DNA of 64,000 bases from Actinoplanes auranticolor (lineage in GTDB: Bacteria; Actinomycetota; Actinomycetes; Mycobacteriales; Micromonosporaceae), in contig NZ_BOQL01000080.1 of assembly GCF_018332655.1 (NCBI RefSeq), forward strand, positions 1 through 64,000. Direction: 5' to 3'. Within the stretch, counting starts at the first letter, position 1, and the number at the start of each line of letters is the position of its first letter. This document shows positions 48,506 to 55,939 of the stretch, in pieces. The position numbers were made by a program, and so were the translations under genes. The notes beneath the pieces are model-generated. The model saw only the letters and a list, made by a program, of their open reading frames with translations. It was not told the origin of the DNA and made no database searches.

Positions 48506-49918
48506 TTACTGCGGAATGTCCTCCAGCAGATCGGTGACGACCTCTGCGATCGGCGAGCGCTCGGACCTCGTGAGGGTGACATGGGCGAAGATGGGATGAC
48601 CCTTCAGCGCCTCGATCACCGCCGTCACGCCGTCGTGCCGGCCCACCCGGAGGTTGTCCCGCTGGGCGACGTCGTGGGTCAGGACCACCCGCGAGCCCTG
48701 CCCGATCCGGGACAGGACGGTGAGCAGCACGTTGCGCTCCAGCGACTGGGCCTCGTCCACGATCACGAACGAGTCGTGCAGGCTGCGGCCGCGGATGTGG
48801 GTCAGCGGCAGGACCTCGAGCAGGCCGCGGGCCATGACCTCCTCCATGACGTTGGCGTGCACCACCGCCCCGAGGGTGTCGAAGACCGCCTGCGCCCAGG
48901 GCGACATCTTCTCCGACTCGCTGCCGGGCAGATAGCCGAGCTCCTGGCCGCCCACGGCGTACAGCGGGCGGAAGACGACGACCTTCTTGTGGCGGTTGCG
49001 CTCCATCGTCGCCTCAAGGCCCGCGCACAGCGCCAGGGCCGACTTGCCGGTGCCGGCCCGGCCGCCCAGCGAGACGATCCCGATCGACTCGTCGAGCAGC
49101 ATGTCCAGGGCGATCCGCTGCTCCGCCGAGCGGCCGCGCAGCCCGAACGCCTCCCGGTCACCGCGGACCAGCCGTACGGTCTTGTCCGGGTTGACCCGGC
49201 CCAGCGCCGAACCGCGGGCGGAATGGATCACCAGACCGGTGTGGCAGGGCAGGGCGTCCGCTTCCTCGAGTTCGAGCTCGTCACCCGCGTACAGCTGGGT
49301 GACCTGGTCCTCGGTCAGCTCCAGGTCGGCCATGCCCACCCAGGTCGGGTCGCTGGCCTGGCCGTGCCGGTACTCGTCGGCCGTCAGGCCGACGGACGCG
49401 GCCTTGACCCGCAGCGGCATGTCCTTGCTGACCAGCGTGACGTCGCGGCCGTCGGCGGCCAGCCCGAGCGCCACCGACAGGATCCGGGTGTCGTTCGAGT
49501 CGTTGCGGAAGCCCTGCGGCAGCACGCTCTGGTCGGCGTGGTTGAGCTCCACCCGCAGCGTGCCGCCCGCGTCGTTGCAGAGCACCGGCTGGTCCAGGCG
49601 GCCGAACTTGATCCGCAGCTCGTCGAGCATGCGCAGCGACTGCCGGGCGAACCAGCCGAGCTCGGGGTGGTGGCGCTTGCCCTCCAGTTCGGAGATCACC
49701 ACGAGGGGGATGATCACCTCGTGGTCGGTGAACCGGCGGAACGCCGCCGGGTCGGACAGCAGGACCGAGGTGTCCAGCACGAAGACCCGCCCGGCTGGGG
49801 CGGGCTCCGCGTCGGCGTGCCGATCGCGGGACGACCTGCGTCCCGTGCCGGTACGACTGCTGGAGACGGTGGCGGCCGGGTCTTGCGAAGCCCCGGCGTC
49901 AGTACGGCGAGATGTCAC
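48506..49918 (-). CDS. phoH: PhoH2-type protein: PIN RNase fused to PhoH ATPase
   Basis: A 470-residue fusion. The N-terminal PIN domain (about residues 44-190) has D49 in F-V-L-D-T-S-V-L-L and later acids in S-N-D-T-R-I-L-S and L-V-S-K-D. The C-terminal PhoH domain has Walker A G-G-R-A-G-T-G-K-S-A, Walker B F-V-I-V-D-E-A-Q and R-I-G-Q-G-S-R-V-V. Mycobacterial PhoH2 (Rv1095) unwinds and cleaves RNA, which suggests the same role. GTG 49918 has GGAG 7 bases upstream. The neighbourhood with glpX and uppS matches mycobacteria. Confidence 0.94.
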   Translation of the reverse strand: MTSRRTDAGASQDPAATVSSSRTGTGRRSSRDRHADAEPAPAGRVFVLDTSVLLSDPAAFRRFTDHEVIIPLVVISELEGKRHHPELGWFARQSLRMLDELRIKFGRLDQPVLCNDAGGTLRVELNHADQSVLPQGFRNDSNDTRILSVALGLAADGRDVTLVSKDMPLRVKAASVGLTADEYRHGQASDPTWVGMADLELTEDQVTQLYAGDELELEEADALPCHTGLVIHSARGSALGRVNPDKTVRLVRGDREAFGLRGRSAEQRIALDMLLDESIGIVSLGGRAGTGKSALALCAGLEATMERNRHKKVVVFRPLYAVGGQELGYLPGSESEKMSPWAQAVFDTLGAVVHANVMEEVMARGLLEVLPLTHIRGRSLHDSFVIVDEAQSLERNVLLTVLSRIGQGSRVVLTHDVAQRDNLRVGRHDGVTAVIEALKGHPIFAHVTLTRSERSPIAEVVTDLLEDIPQ

Positions 49919-50164
49919 AGGCCTGCTCCAGCGGGCGTGCAACCCGGTCCGCCCGCGGTCCGCCACGTCCGGCGCCCGTGCCTGGCACGGAGCCGGGATG
50001 CGGGGCCCCGTGGCGCTCTTGTCGCAGGTCCGGGCCGACCGGTTGGCCCGGGATGACCCCGTGCCATGACAAGAACGCTAGCGGTCAACTGCCACCGGCG
50101 GTAGTACCCGCGTGATCCGCCAATTCGGAGCGTCACGCCGACGTGCGACGGGCCGGCCGGCAGG

Positions 50165-50170
50165 TAGGCT
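50165..50170 (+). promoter_or_regulatory. -10 box TAGGCT of otsB
   Basis: TAGGCT ends 7 bases before GTG 50178 and argues against the in-frame GTG at 50112. The 259-base gap to the divergent PhoH gene shows nothing else I can name. Confidence 0.45.
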
Positions 50171-50177
50171 GGGACTC

Positions 50178-51020
50178 GTGCCTGAGTCCGAGCCGCACCC
50201 TGAGTCCGAAACCCAGCGGGGTCGCCCCACGCACCCGCTCAGCGCCGCCGATGCCTGGCAGTTCACTGCCTCCCGGGCCGCGGAAACGACTCTCTTCTTC
50301 GACTTCGACGGCGTGCTGTCACCCGTCACGGACGATCCCGACGCCTCCCAGCCCGTGCCGTCGGTGCTGGGCGTGCTGGAGGAGCTGGCCGGCGCGGTGG
50401 GCCGGGTGGCGATCGTCTCGGCCCGGCCGGTCAGCTTCCTGCGCTCGCGCTTCGAGTCGCTGACCCACGTCGACCTGTACGGCCTGTACGGCCTCGAGGT
50501 GTGGCACGGCGGCGCGGTGGTCACCGAGCCGGCCGCACTGCCCTGGGTCCCGGCGATGGCCGAGCTGGCCGAGCGGGCCAAGGCCGAGCTGCCCGAGCAG
50601 ATCCTGGTGGAATACAAGCGCCTCTCCGTCGCCCTGCACTACCGCACCGCGCCGCAGCTGGCCCAGACGGTCGAGCGCTGGGGTCACGAGCAGGCCGAGC
50701 GCGTGGGCCTGCGGATCCAGGGCGGCCGGATGGTCGTCGAGCTCAAGCCGCCGGTCGACCAGGACAAGGGCATGGTGATCGGCGAGGGCGTGCTGGACGC
50801 CCGCTGCGCCTGGTATTTCGGCGACGACATGTCCGACATCAAGGCGTTCGACGCGCTGCGCGCCCGCGAGGCGGTTGATCCCGACTTCTTCGGCATGTGC
50901 GTCGCGGTGGCCAATCCGGAGACCGGCGCGGAAGTGTCCAGCGCGGCGGACCTGACCCTGGAGTCCCCCGAGGCCGTCGCCGGCTTCCTCGCCGACGCCC
51001 TGCACGCCTTCCGCCGCTGA
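50178..51020 (+). CDS. otsB: Trehalose-6-phosphate phosphatase
   Basis: A 280-residue HAD-superfamily phosphatase. Motif I is D-F-D-G-V-L-S-P with nucleophile D42 and D44; S-A-R-P gives motif II, V-E-L-K-P-P-V-D-Q-D-K-G carries the lysine of motif III and Y-F-G-D-D-M-S-D-I motif IV. G-L-Y-G-L-E is the typical cap signature. It converts trehalose-6-phosphate to trehalose; no otsA is adjacent. GTG 50178 follows TAGGCT. Converges on the LysR gene. Confidence 0.94.
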   Translation: MPESEPHPESETQRGRPTHPLSAADAWQFTASRAAETTLFFDFDGVLSPVTDDPDASQPVPSVLGVLEELAGAVGRVAIVSARPVSFLRSRFESLTHVDLYGLYGLEVWHGGAVVTEPAALPWVPAMAELAERAKAELPEQILVEYKRLSVALHYRTAPQLAQTVERWGHEQAERVGLRIQGGRMVVELKPPVDQDKGMVIGEGVLDARCAWYFGDDMSDIKAFDALRAREAVDPDFFGMCVAVANPETGAEVSSAADLTLESPEAVAGFLADALHAFRR

Positions 51021-51030
51021 CGCGCTCTGC

Positions 51031-51066
51031 CGCACTGCCACGGCCCGGCGCACTGCCACGCCCCGG
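51031..51066. repeat. Short tandem repeat, 2 x 18 bases
   Basis: CGCACTGCCACGGCCCGG (51031-51048) is followed at once by a copy with one change (51049-51066), in the 62-base gap between the convergent otsB and LysR genes. Confidence 0.8.
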
Positions 51067-51082
51067 CAGCGGTGTCCGACGC

Positions 51083-51958
51083 TCAGCTGTCGGCCTCCGG
51101 CGCTGACCAGCCGTAGGCGGCGCGGGCCAGGGCCAGCACCTCGCCGAGCTGGTCCGGCGGATCGTCGCGCCACCAGGCCAGCCGCACCGGGATCCGAGGT
51201 GCGTGGCGCAGCACCCGGTAGGCGACGCCCGGCCGCGGATACTGGTGCGCCGTCGCCTCGGCAGTGACCCCCACCGCCTGCCCAGCCGCGATCAGGGTCA
51301 GCCATTCGTCGACCGCCGGGGTCTCGCGGATCGACGTCGGCCGCGCGTCGGCCGGCCACAGCTGCAGAGTGGTCGTGCCGGTGCGGGTGTCCATCGCGAC
51401 GGTGCACCGGGAGAGGTCCTCGATGCGCAGGGACCGGCGGCGGGCCAGCGAGCTGTCCGTGGCGACCGCGGCGTAGCGGGACTCGCGGCCGATCTCGGCG
51501 GTGGCGAAGCGGGGGTCTTCGAGCGGGCGGCGGATGACGGCCAGGTCCGCCGTACCGTCACTCAGGCCCGCTGTCGGGTCGTTGACCTGCACGAATACCA
51601 AAGGTACCCGGGGATGTGCCGCCGCCCAGGCCTTCTGCAGCCGGCGGGTGTGCCGGCCCAGCGCCGCCCAGGCGTAGCCGACCCGCACCTCGGTACGCGC
51701 GTCGGCGACGATCCGCTGCAGGTGGGCGATCTCCTCCAAGATGCGCCGGGCCTGGGCGACGATCCGGGTGCCGGTGGGGGTGAGGGCGACGTGCCGGGTG
51801 GTCCGTTGCAGCACGCGAGCGCCGAGGGCCTGCTCCAGTGCGGCGACCGACCGCGAGACGGCGGCCTGCGAGACCCCGAGGACCGTCGCGGCGTCGGTGA
51901 ACGTGCCCGCGTCGACGACCGCGACCAGGGCCCGGAGCTGGCGCACGCGCACATCCAT
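51083..51958 (-). CDS. LysR-family transcriptional regulator
   Basis: A 291-residue regulator: an N-terminal winged helix (R-V-R-Q-L-R-A-L-V-A-V-V-D-A-G-T-F-T-D-A-A, G-V-S-Q-A-A-V-S-R-S-V-A-A-L-E) and a periplasmic-binding-like effector domain from about residue 90. It diverges from an EamA-type exporter gene, the classic layout in which LysR controls the neighbour in response to its substrate. ATG 51958 gives the family start. A perfect palindrome overlaps the start codon. Confidence 0.92.
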   Translation of the reverse strand: MDVRVRQLRALVAVVDAGTFTDAATVLGVSQAAVSRSVAALEQALGARVLQRTTRHVALTPTGTRIVAQARRILEEIAHLQRIVADARTEVRVGYAWAALGRHTRRLQKAWAAAHPRVPLVFVQVNDPTAGLSDGTADLAVIRRPLEDPRFATAEIGRESRYAAVATDSSLARRRSLRIEDLSRCTVAMDTRTGTTTLQLWPADARPTSIRETPAVDEWLTLIAAGQAVGVTAEATAHQYPRPGVAYRVLRHAPRIPVRLAWWRDDPPDQLGEVLALARAAYGWSAPEADS

Positions 51959-51971
51959 ACGCTCAGCGTAT
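51957..51971. promoter_or_regulatory. Palindrome ATACGCT-N-AGCGTAT over the LysR start
   Basis: A perfect 7+7 inverted repeat overlaps the LysR start codon and abuts TATAGA (51969-51974), a probable -10 box of the exporter gene. Binding here would shut off LysR and place the protein at the exporter promoter. Confidence 0.55.
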
Positions 51972-52026
51972 AGATGTGGCGGACTCGTCATTTCTCTTGC
52001 CCGGCGCCGCGGCGAAGCCTGCAAGC

Positions 52027-53007
52027 ATGAGATCTTCCCGGCTCGGCGGCCTGGCCACCATGCTCGCCAGCGCGACGAGCAACCAGGTCGGCGCGGCGGT
52101 GGGTGCGCACGCGTTCGCCACCGCCGGTCCCGCCGGGGTCGTCGCGGTACGCCAGCTCGTGGCCGCAGCGGCCCTGCTCGCAGTGGCCCGACCCGCCCTG
52201 CACCGCTTCACCTGGCCCCAGTGGTGGCCGACGCTGCTGCTGGCCGGCACGTTCGCGGTGATGAACCTGAGCCTCTACACGGCGATCGACCGGATCGGGC
52301 TCGGCCTGGCCGTCACGCTGGAGGTGCTGGGCCCGCTGACGCTGGCTCTGGCCGGCTCGCGGACCCGCTTCGACCTGGCCTGCGCGGTCGTGGCCGGCGC
52401 CGGCGTCTACGTGCTCGTGCGGCCGGGCCCGTCCAGCGACGTCGCCGGGATCGGCTGCGCGCTGCTCGCGGGCGGGTGCTGGGCCGGGTACATCCTGCTC
52501 AACCGGGTGCTGGGGGCACGCGTGCCGGGAATCCAGGCGACCGCGGCGGCGACCACGGTGTCCGCGCTGGGCTATCTGCCGGTGGCTGTGACGCTTGTCG
52601 CACAGGACCGTTTCGGTGCCACCGGGCTGGCCTACGCCGGCTGCGCGGGGTGGCTCAGCTCCCTGCCGTACGCCCTCGATCTGATCGCCCTGCGCCGGGT
52701 CCCGGCGCGCTTGTTCGCGATGTTCATGAGCGTGCACCCGGTGCTCGCCGCCCTGGCCGGGCTGGTGCTGCTCGGCCAGGCGCTGCGCCCGCACGAGTGG
52801 GCGGGCATCACGATCGTCATCGCGGTGCTGGCGGTGAGCAGCCTCAGGCGCCGTAGCGACGCTGACGGCCCGCGTACGAGCGCAGGGCCCGCAGGAAGTC
52901 CGTGCGGCGGAAGTCCGGCCAGTTCGCGTCGTGGAAGTAGAACTCCGAGTGGGCCGACTGCCACAGCAGGAATCCGGACAGCCGCTGCTCCCCGCTCGTG
53001 CGGATGA
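52027..53007 (+). CDS. EamA/RhtA-type DMT exporter
   Basis: A 326-residue membrane protein with ten helices in two EamA halves (N-Q-V-G-A-A-V-G-A-H-A-F, V-A-V-R-Q-L; then A-G-G-C-W-A-G-Y-I-L-L-N-R-V-L-G). Such carriers export amino acids or metabolites. The family sequence ends near L-A-V-S-S-L-R-R-R at about residue 276; the last 50 residues are a Ser/Pro/Arg-rich extension lying antisense to the end of uppS (164-base overlap), probably because the original stop was lost. I prefer ATG 52027; GTG 51976 abuts the -10 box and would be upstream of the transcript. Confidence 0.85.
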   Translation: MRSSRLGGLATMLASATSNQVGAAVGAHAFATAGPAGVVAVRQLVAAAALLAVARPALHRFTWPQWWPTLLLAGTFAVMNLSLYTAIDRIGLGLAVTLEVLGPLTLALAGSRTRFDLACAVVAGAGVYVLVRPGPSSDVAGIGCALLAGGCWAGYILLNRVLGARVPGIQATAAATTVSALGYLPVAVTLVAQDRFGATGLAYAGCAGWLSSLPYALDLIALRRVPARLFAMFMSVHPVLAALAGLVLLGQALRPHEWAGITIVIAVLAVSSLRRRSDADGPRTSAGPAGSPCGGSPASSRRGSRTPSGPTATAGIRTAAAPRSCG

Positions 53008-53614
53008 CCAGGTCGGGGTCGGGCTGGCCCTTGGTGTAGAGGTGCTCGGCGATGTGCTCGACGTCGAGCATCTCGGCCAGCTCCTCCAGCGTGCGTCCGG
53101 CCGCGGAGTGCTCGTAGAGCAGGGACCGGACCGCGTCGGTGATCTCCCGGCGCCCGCCGTAGCCGACCGCGAGATTGACCTCGACACCCTCGACGCGGTC
53201 CCGGGTGCGCTCCTGCGCGGCCTTCAGCACGGTCGCGGTCGGGGCGGGCAGCACGTCCAGCGCGCCGACGATACGCAGCCGCCACGGGTTGCCGTCCTCG
53301 GCCAGCTCGGTCGCCAGGTCCTCGATGATCTTGACCAGCGGGTCCAGCTCCGCGGCCGGCCGCTGCAGGTTGTCGGTGGCCAGCAGGTAGAGCGTCACGT
53401 GCTTGATCCCGGCCTGGTCACACCAGCCGAGCAGCTCCTTGATCCGCACCGCGCCGACCCGGTGCCCGTCGTTCGGGTCGACGTAGCCCATCTCGCGGGC
53501 CCAGCGACGATTGCCGTCGCACATCACCCCGACATGCTGCGGCACCGGCCGGCCGGCGAGCTTGCCGGCGAGCCGTCGTTCGTACAGTGAATAGACCAGC
53601 GACCGCAGACTCAT
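52844..53614 (-). CDS. uppS: Short-chain cis-isoprenyl diphosphate synthase (uppS family)
   Basis: A 256-residue cis-prenyltransferase. D33 in V-M-C-D-G-N-R-R-W-A-R binds magnesium-diphosphate; Y-L-L-A-T-D-N-L-Q-R-P, G-Y-G-G-R-R-E-I and R-T-S-G-E-Q-R-L-S-G-F are the remaining conserved regions. The lead sequence M-S-L-R-S-L-V-Y-S-L-Y-E-R-R-L resembles Rv1086, the mycobacterial synthase that makes Z-farnesyl diphosphate, so a short product for decaprenyl phosphate synthesis is likely. ATG 53614 follows TAGGCT by 7 bases. Confidence 0.95.
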   Translation of the reverse strand: MSLRSLVYSLYERRLAGKLAGRPVPQHVGVMCDGNRRWAREMGYVDPNDGHRVGAVRIKELLGWCDQAGIKHVTLYLLATDNLQRPAAELDPLVKIIEDLATELAEDGNPWRLRIVGALDVLPAPTATVLKAAQERTRDRVEGVEVNLAVGYGGRREITDAVRSLLYEHSAAGRTLEELAEMLDVEHIAEHLYTKGQPDPDLVIRTSGEQRLSGFLLWQSAHSEFYFHDANWPDFRRTDFLRALRSYAGRQRRYGA

Positions 53615-53621
53615 CCCGGCA

Positions 53622-53627
53622 AGCCTA
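53622..53627 (-). promoter_or_regulatory. -10 box TAGGCT of uppS
   Basis: On the minus strand TAGGCT and a 7-base spacer precede ATG 53614; this removes about 50 residues of open frame further upstream from the protein. Confidence 0.5.
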
Positions 53628-53645
53628 TCGAGCGCGCGCCCCGGC

Positions 53646-54773
53646 TCAAGAGGCCGCGTCACGCTTGGGCAGCATCGCGGCCCCGATGCGCCCGATCGTG
53701 CGAAGGTCGAAAACCCCGTCACCCAGGCCCAGGTCCACCATCCGGTGGAAAACCGCACCATCTCGGCGGGCGGCCCGGACCGCGGCGTCGACCACCGAGG
53801 GCCGCCGGGTCAGCAGCGCGGCGAAGCCCGAGTGCCGCAGATGCCGGCCGAGCCGGGCGCCGAAGGCCGCGGCGTAGCGCTCGGCGGCCCGCTGCGGACC
53901 AGCGGCGGCGGCCGCACCGGCCAGCGAGCCGGAGAGCACGGCGTAGAAGATGCCCTCGCCGGTGAACGGATTGATCAGCGACAGCGCGTCGCCGGCCAGC
54001 AGCACCGGGCCGCGTCCCGGTGGCGGCCGGTGGGTGGACAACGGCAGGTGGTGGGCCCGCAGGCCGGTCGGCGGGCCGCCGGGCAGCAGCTCCGCCAGCC
54101 GGTCGAGGAGGTACGCCTTCGTCAGCGGCGTCCCCCGCAACGTCTCGCCGTAGCCGACGTTGGCGCTGCCGTCCCCGATCGGGAAGGACCAGGCGTACGC
54201 GGGCCAGCGCGCGCTCGTGGTCCGGATGAGCTGCTCGGTGCCGACCGCGGGGGCGTAACCGCGGATCGCGATGGCCAGGTGCCCGTCCGGGTTGACCGGG
54301 TGGCCGAGCGCCCGCCGTACCACCGAACCGGCACCGTCGGCCCCGACCACCACCCGGGCCCGGATCCGGTCGTCGAGGATGACGCCGTCCCGGTCGGGCC
54401 GGATGCTGCGCACGGCGTGCCGGCGCAGCTCGGCACCCTGCGCGACGGCCGCCCGCACCAGCCGTTCGTCGAACACCTTGCGCGGCACGGTGTAGGCCGG
54501 GCGCGGCAGCGGCCGGGCGACCTCGCCGCCACCGGGTGCGACCAGGCGCAGTCGTTCCACCGCCGGATAGCCGTCGGTCACGCCGCTGACGCCGAGCCGG
54601 GTCAGCACGTCCACGGCGTCGGCCGCGATGCCGTCACCGCACGGTTTGTCCCGGGGGAAGTCGGCTTTGTCGAGCAGCAGCACCGACGCGCCGGCCCGGC
54701 ACGCGGCCAGCGCCGCGGCGGCCCCGGCGGGCCCGGCACCGACCACCGCGACATCGACGCGCTCGAGGCTCAT
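53646..54773 (-). CDS. Geranylgeranyl-reductase family FAD oxidoreductase
   Basis: A 375-residue flavoprotein: V-A-V-V-G-A-G-P-A-G-A-A-A-A is the FAD Rossmann motif (about residues 8-21), K-P-C-G-D-G the family signature, V-V-G-A-D-G-A-G-S the second FAD site, and L-L-A-G-D-A-L-S-L-I-N-P-F-T-G-E-G-I the third. Members reduce prenyl double bonds in lipids, menaquinone side chains or dolichol-like carriers. With uppS next door the substrate may be a polyprenyl compound. ATG 54773 overlaps the TGA of an upstream repeat-coded reading frame. Confidence 0.92.
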   Translation of the reverse strand: MSLERVDVAVVGAGPAGAAAALAACRAGASVLLLDKADFPRDKPCGDGIAADAVDVLTRLGVSGVTDGYPAVERLRLVAPGGGEVARPLPRPAYTVPRKVFDERLVRAAVAQGAELRRHAVRSIRPDRDGVILDDRIRARVVVGADGAGSVVRRALGHPVNPDGHLAIAIRGYAPAVGTEQLIRTTSARWPAYAWSFPIGDGSANVGYGETLRGTPLTKAYLLDRLAELLPGGPPTGLRAHHLPLSTHRPPPGRGPVLLAGDALSLINPFTGEGIFYAVLSGSLAGAAAAAGPQRAAERYAAAFGARLGRHLRHSGFAALLTRRPSVVDAAVRAARRDGAVFHRMVDLGLGDGVFDLRTIGRIGAAMLPKRDAAS

Positions 54774-54982
54774 CCGCCCGGGCCAGTCCGGGCCGCGCCA
54801 CCGCGGGCGCTCGCGCCACTCGTGCCGCTCACCCGCGGTGCGGCCCGGACGATCATGCGCTCCTGCCACTCACCCGCGGAAATGGGCCGGGCGGTCATGC
54901 GCTCGTGCCCCTCGCCCGCGGATCCGGGGCGGGCGGTCATGCGCTCGTGCCCCTCGCCCGCGGATCCGGGGCGGGCGGTCAT
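54770..54982 (-). CDS. Possible 70-residue repeat protein bridging two operon genes
   Basis: ATG 54982 overlaps the stop of the membrane gene (ATGA), and the TGA at 54770-54772 overlaps the start of the flavoprotein (ATGA), so the frame is perfectly coupled on both sides. Its first half is three copies of a 14-residue unit starting M-T-A-R-P, encoded by the 42-bp tandem repeat; the rest is Arg/Gly/Ala-rich. It may be a genuine small protein or only a translated linker. No relative recognised. Confidence 0.35.
   Translation of the reverse strand: MTARPGSAGEGHERMTARPGSAGEGHERMTARPISAGEWQERMIVRAAPRVSGTSGASARGGAARTGPGG
54855..54980. repeat. 42-bp tandem repeat, three units
   Basis: Units are 54855-54896 (degenerate), 54897-54938 and 54939-54980 (identical to each other); a weaker fourth trace lies at about 54808-54854. 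On the minus strand every unit contains GAGGGG or a variant, then CACGAGCGC, then ATG, so each carries a ribosome site and a start codon. The length is a multiple of three and keeps the reading frame. Confidence 0.95.
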
Positions 54983-55854
54983 GCCGGTGCCGCGGCAGCG
55001 GCGGATTCAGTGGCGGCGGCCGTGCGGCCGGCTCGCCACACCGCGTAGCAGGCCAGCCCCGCAGCGGCGACCAGCGGCGCGCCGTCGCGGATCAGCCCGT
55101 CCGCGCCGAGCAGCAGGTAGCAGAGCGGCAGGTCGATCACGAGCACGCCCAGGCTGACCCAGACCATCAGCTGCCGGGCCCAGGCCTTGCCGCGCTGCAG
55201 GAAGAACGTGGTGAGCAGCACCGCATAGCTGGCGCCGATGCCGACGAATATCCAGAAGACCACGGCCAGGATGTACTCCGGCTTACGGCCCAGCTCGCCG
55301 ACCGAGACCACCGCCGGCACCAGGATCAGCGGGCTGTAGGTGAACGCGGCGACCCGCGCGGTGATCACCCAGGCCGCCACCGGTGGGCGGCGCGGCGCGG
55401 ACTCGCGCCACTCCAGGCCCTTGCGGGTGGCGACCAGCTTGGCCGGATACCGGACCAGGTGGCCGCGCACGGTGGGGTGCCGGTAGAGCAGCACGACGAC
55501 GGTGAGGCAGAGCGTGGCCAGCGCGCCGAAACCGACCAGGCCGGCCAGCGGCGGCACGCCGTCGCGCGGCACGATCAGGCGGCCGACGGCGAAGATGGTG
55601 GTGACGGCCAGGATGAGCCCCAGCGGCCGGGAGACCGCGCGGCTGCGCCGCACGTGCCAGATCAGGATCAACCAGCCGAGGGTACGCAGCAGCGCCCAGC
55701 CGGTGCGGACCGCGAGCCCGAAACCCTGCTCGGGCGCGTACCAGAAATTGAGCAGCTCGACCCCGGCGGTGGCCGCCGCCGTCGCGACCAGCAGCCAGGT
55801 CAGCACGCGGACCGCGGGCGGCCGGATGTCAGGGATGGCCTTAAGTCCGTTCAA
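54979..55854 (-). CDS. Polytopic membrane protein of unknown function
   Basis: A 291-residue protein with about seven helices (for example A-V-R-V-L-T-W-L-L-V-A-T-A-A-A-T-A, I-L-A-V-T-T-I-F-A-V-G, L-A-T-L-C-L-T-V-V-V-L-L and Y-I-L-A-V-V-F-W-I-F-V-G-I-G-A-S-Y). A basic loop in the middle (R-K-G-L-E-W-R-E-S-A-P-R-R) should be cytoplasmic. The start given is TTG 55854; there is no ATG nearby, so the exact start is uncertain. It is the first gene of the unit with the repeat frame and the flavoprotein. Confidence 0.7.
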   Translation of the reverse strand: MNGLKAIPDIRPPAVRVLTWLLVATAAATAGVELLNFWYAPEQGFGLAVRTGWALLRTLGWLILIWHVRRSRAVSRPLGLILAVTTIFAVGRLIVPRDGVPPLAGLVGFGALATLCLTVVVLLYRHPTVRGHLVRYPAKLVATRKGLEWRESAPRRPPVAAWVITARVAAFTYSPLILVPAVVSVGELGRKPEYILAVVFWIFVGIGASYAVLLTTFFLQRGKAWARQLMVWVSLGVLVIDLPLCYLLLGADGLIRDGAPLVAAAGLACYAVWRAGRTAAATESAAAAAPA

Positions 55855-55939
55855 GGGTGGCGGCGGGGTGGTCGGATGGGGTCACGAGTTGGAAGTACCC
55901 AGGCCGCGCCCGCCTCACTCCCGAGGCGGGCGCGGTGCG

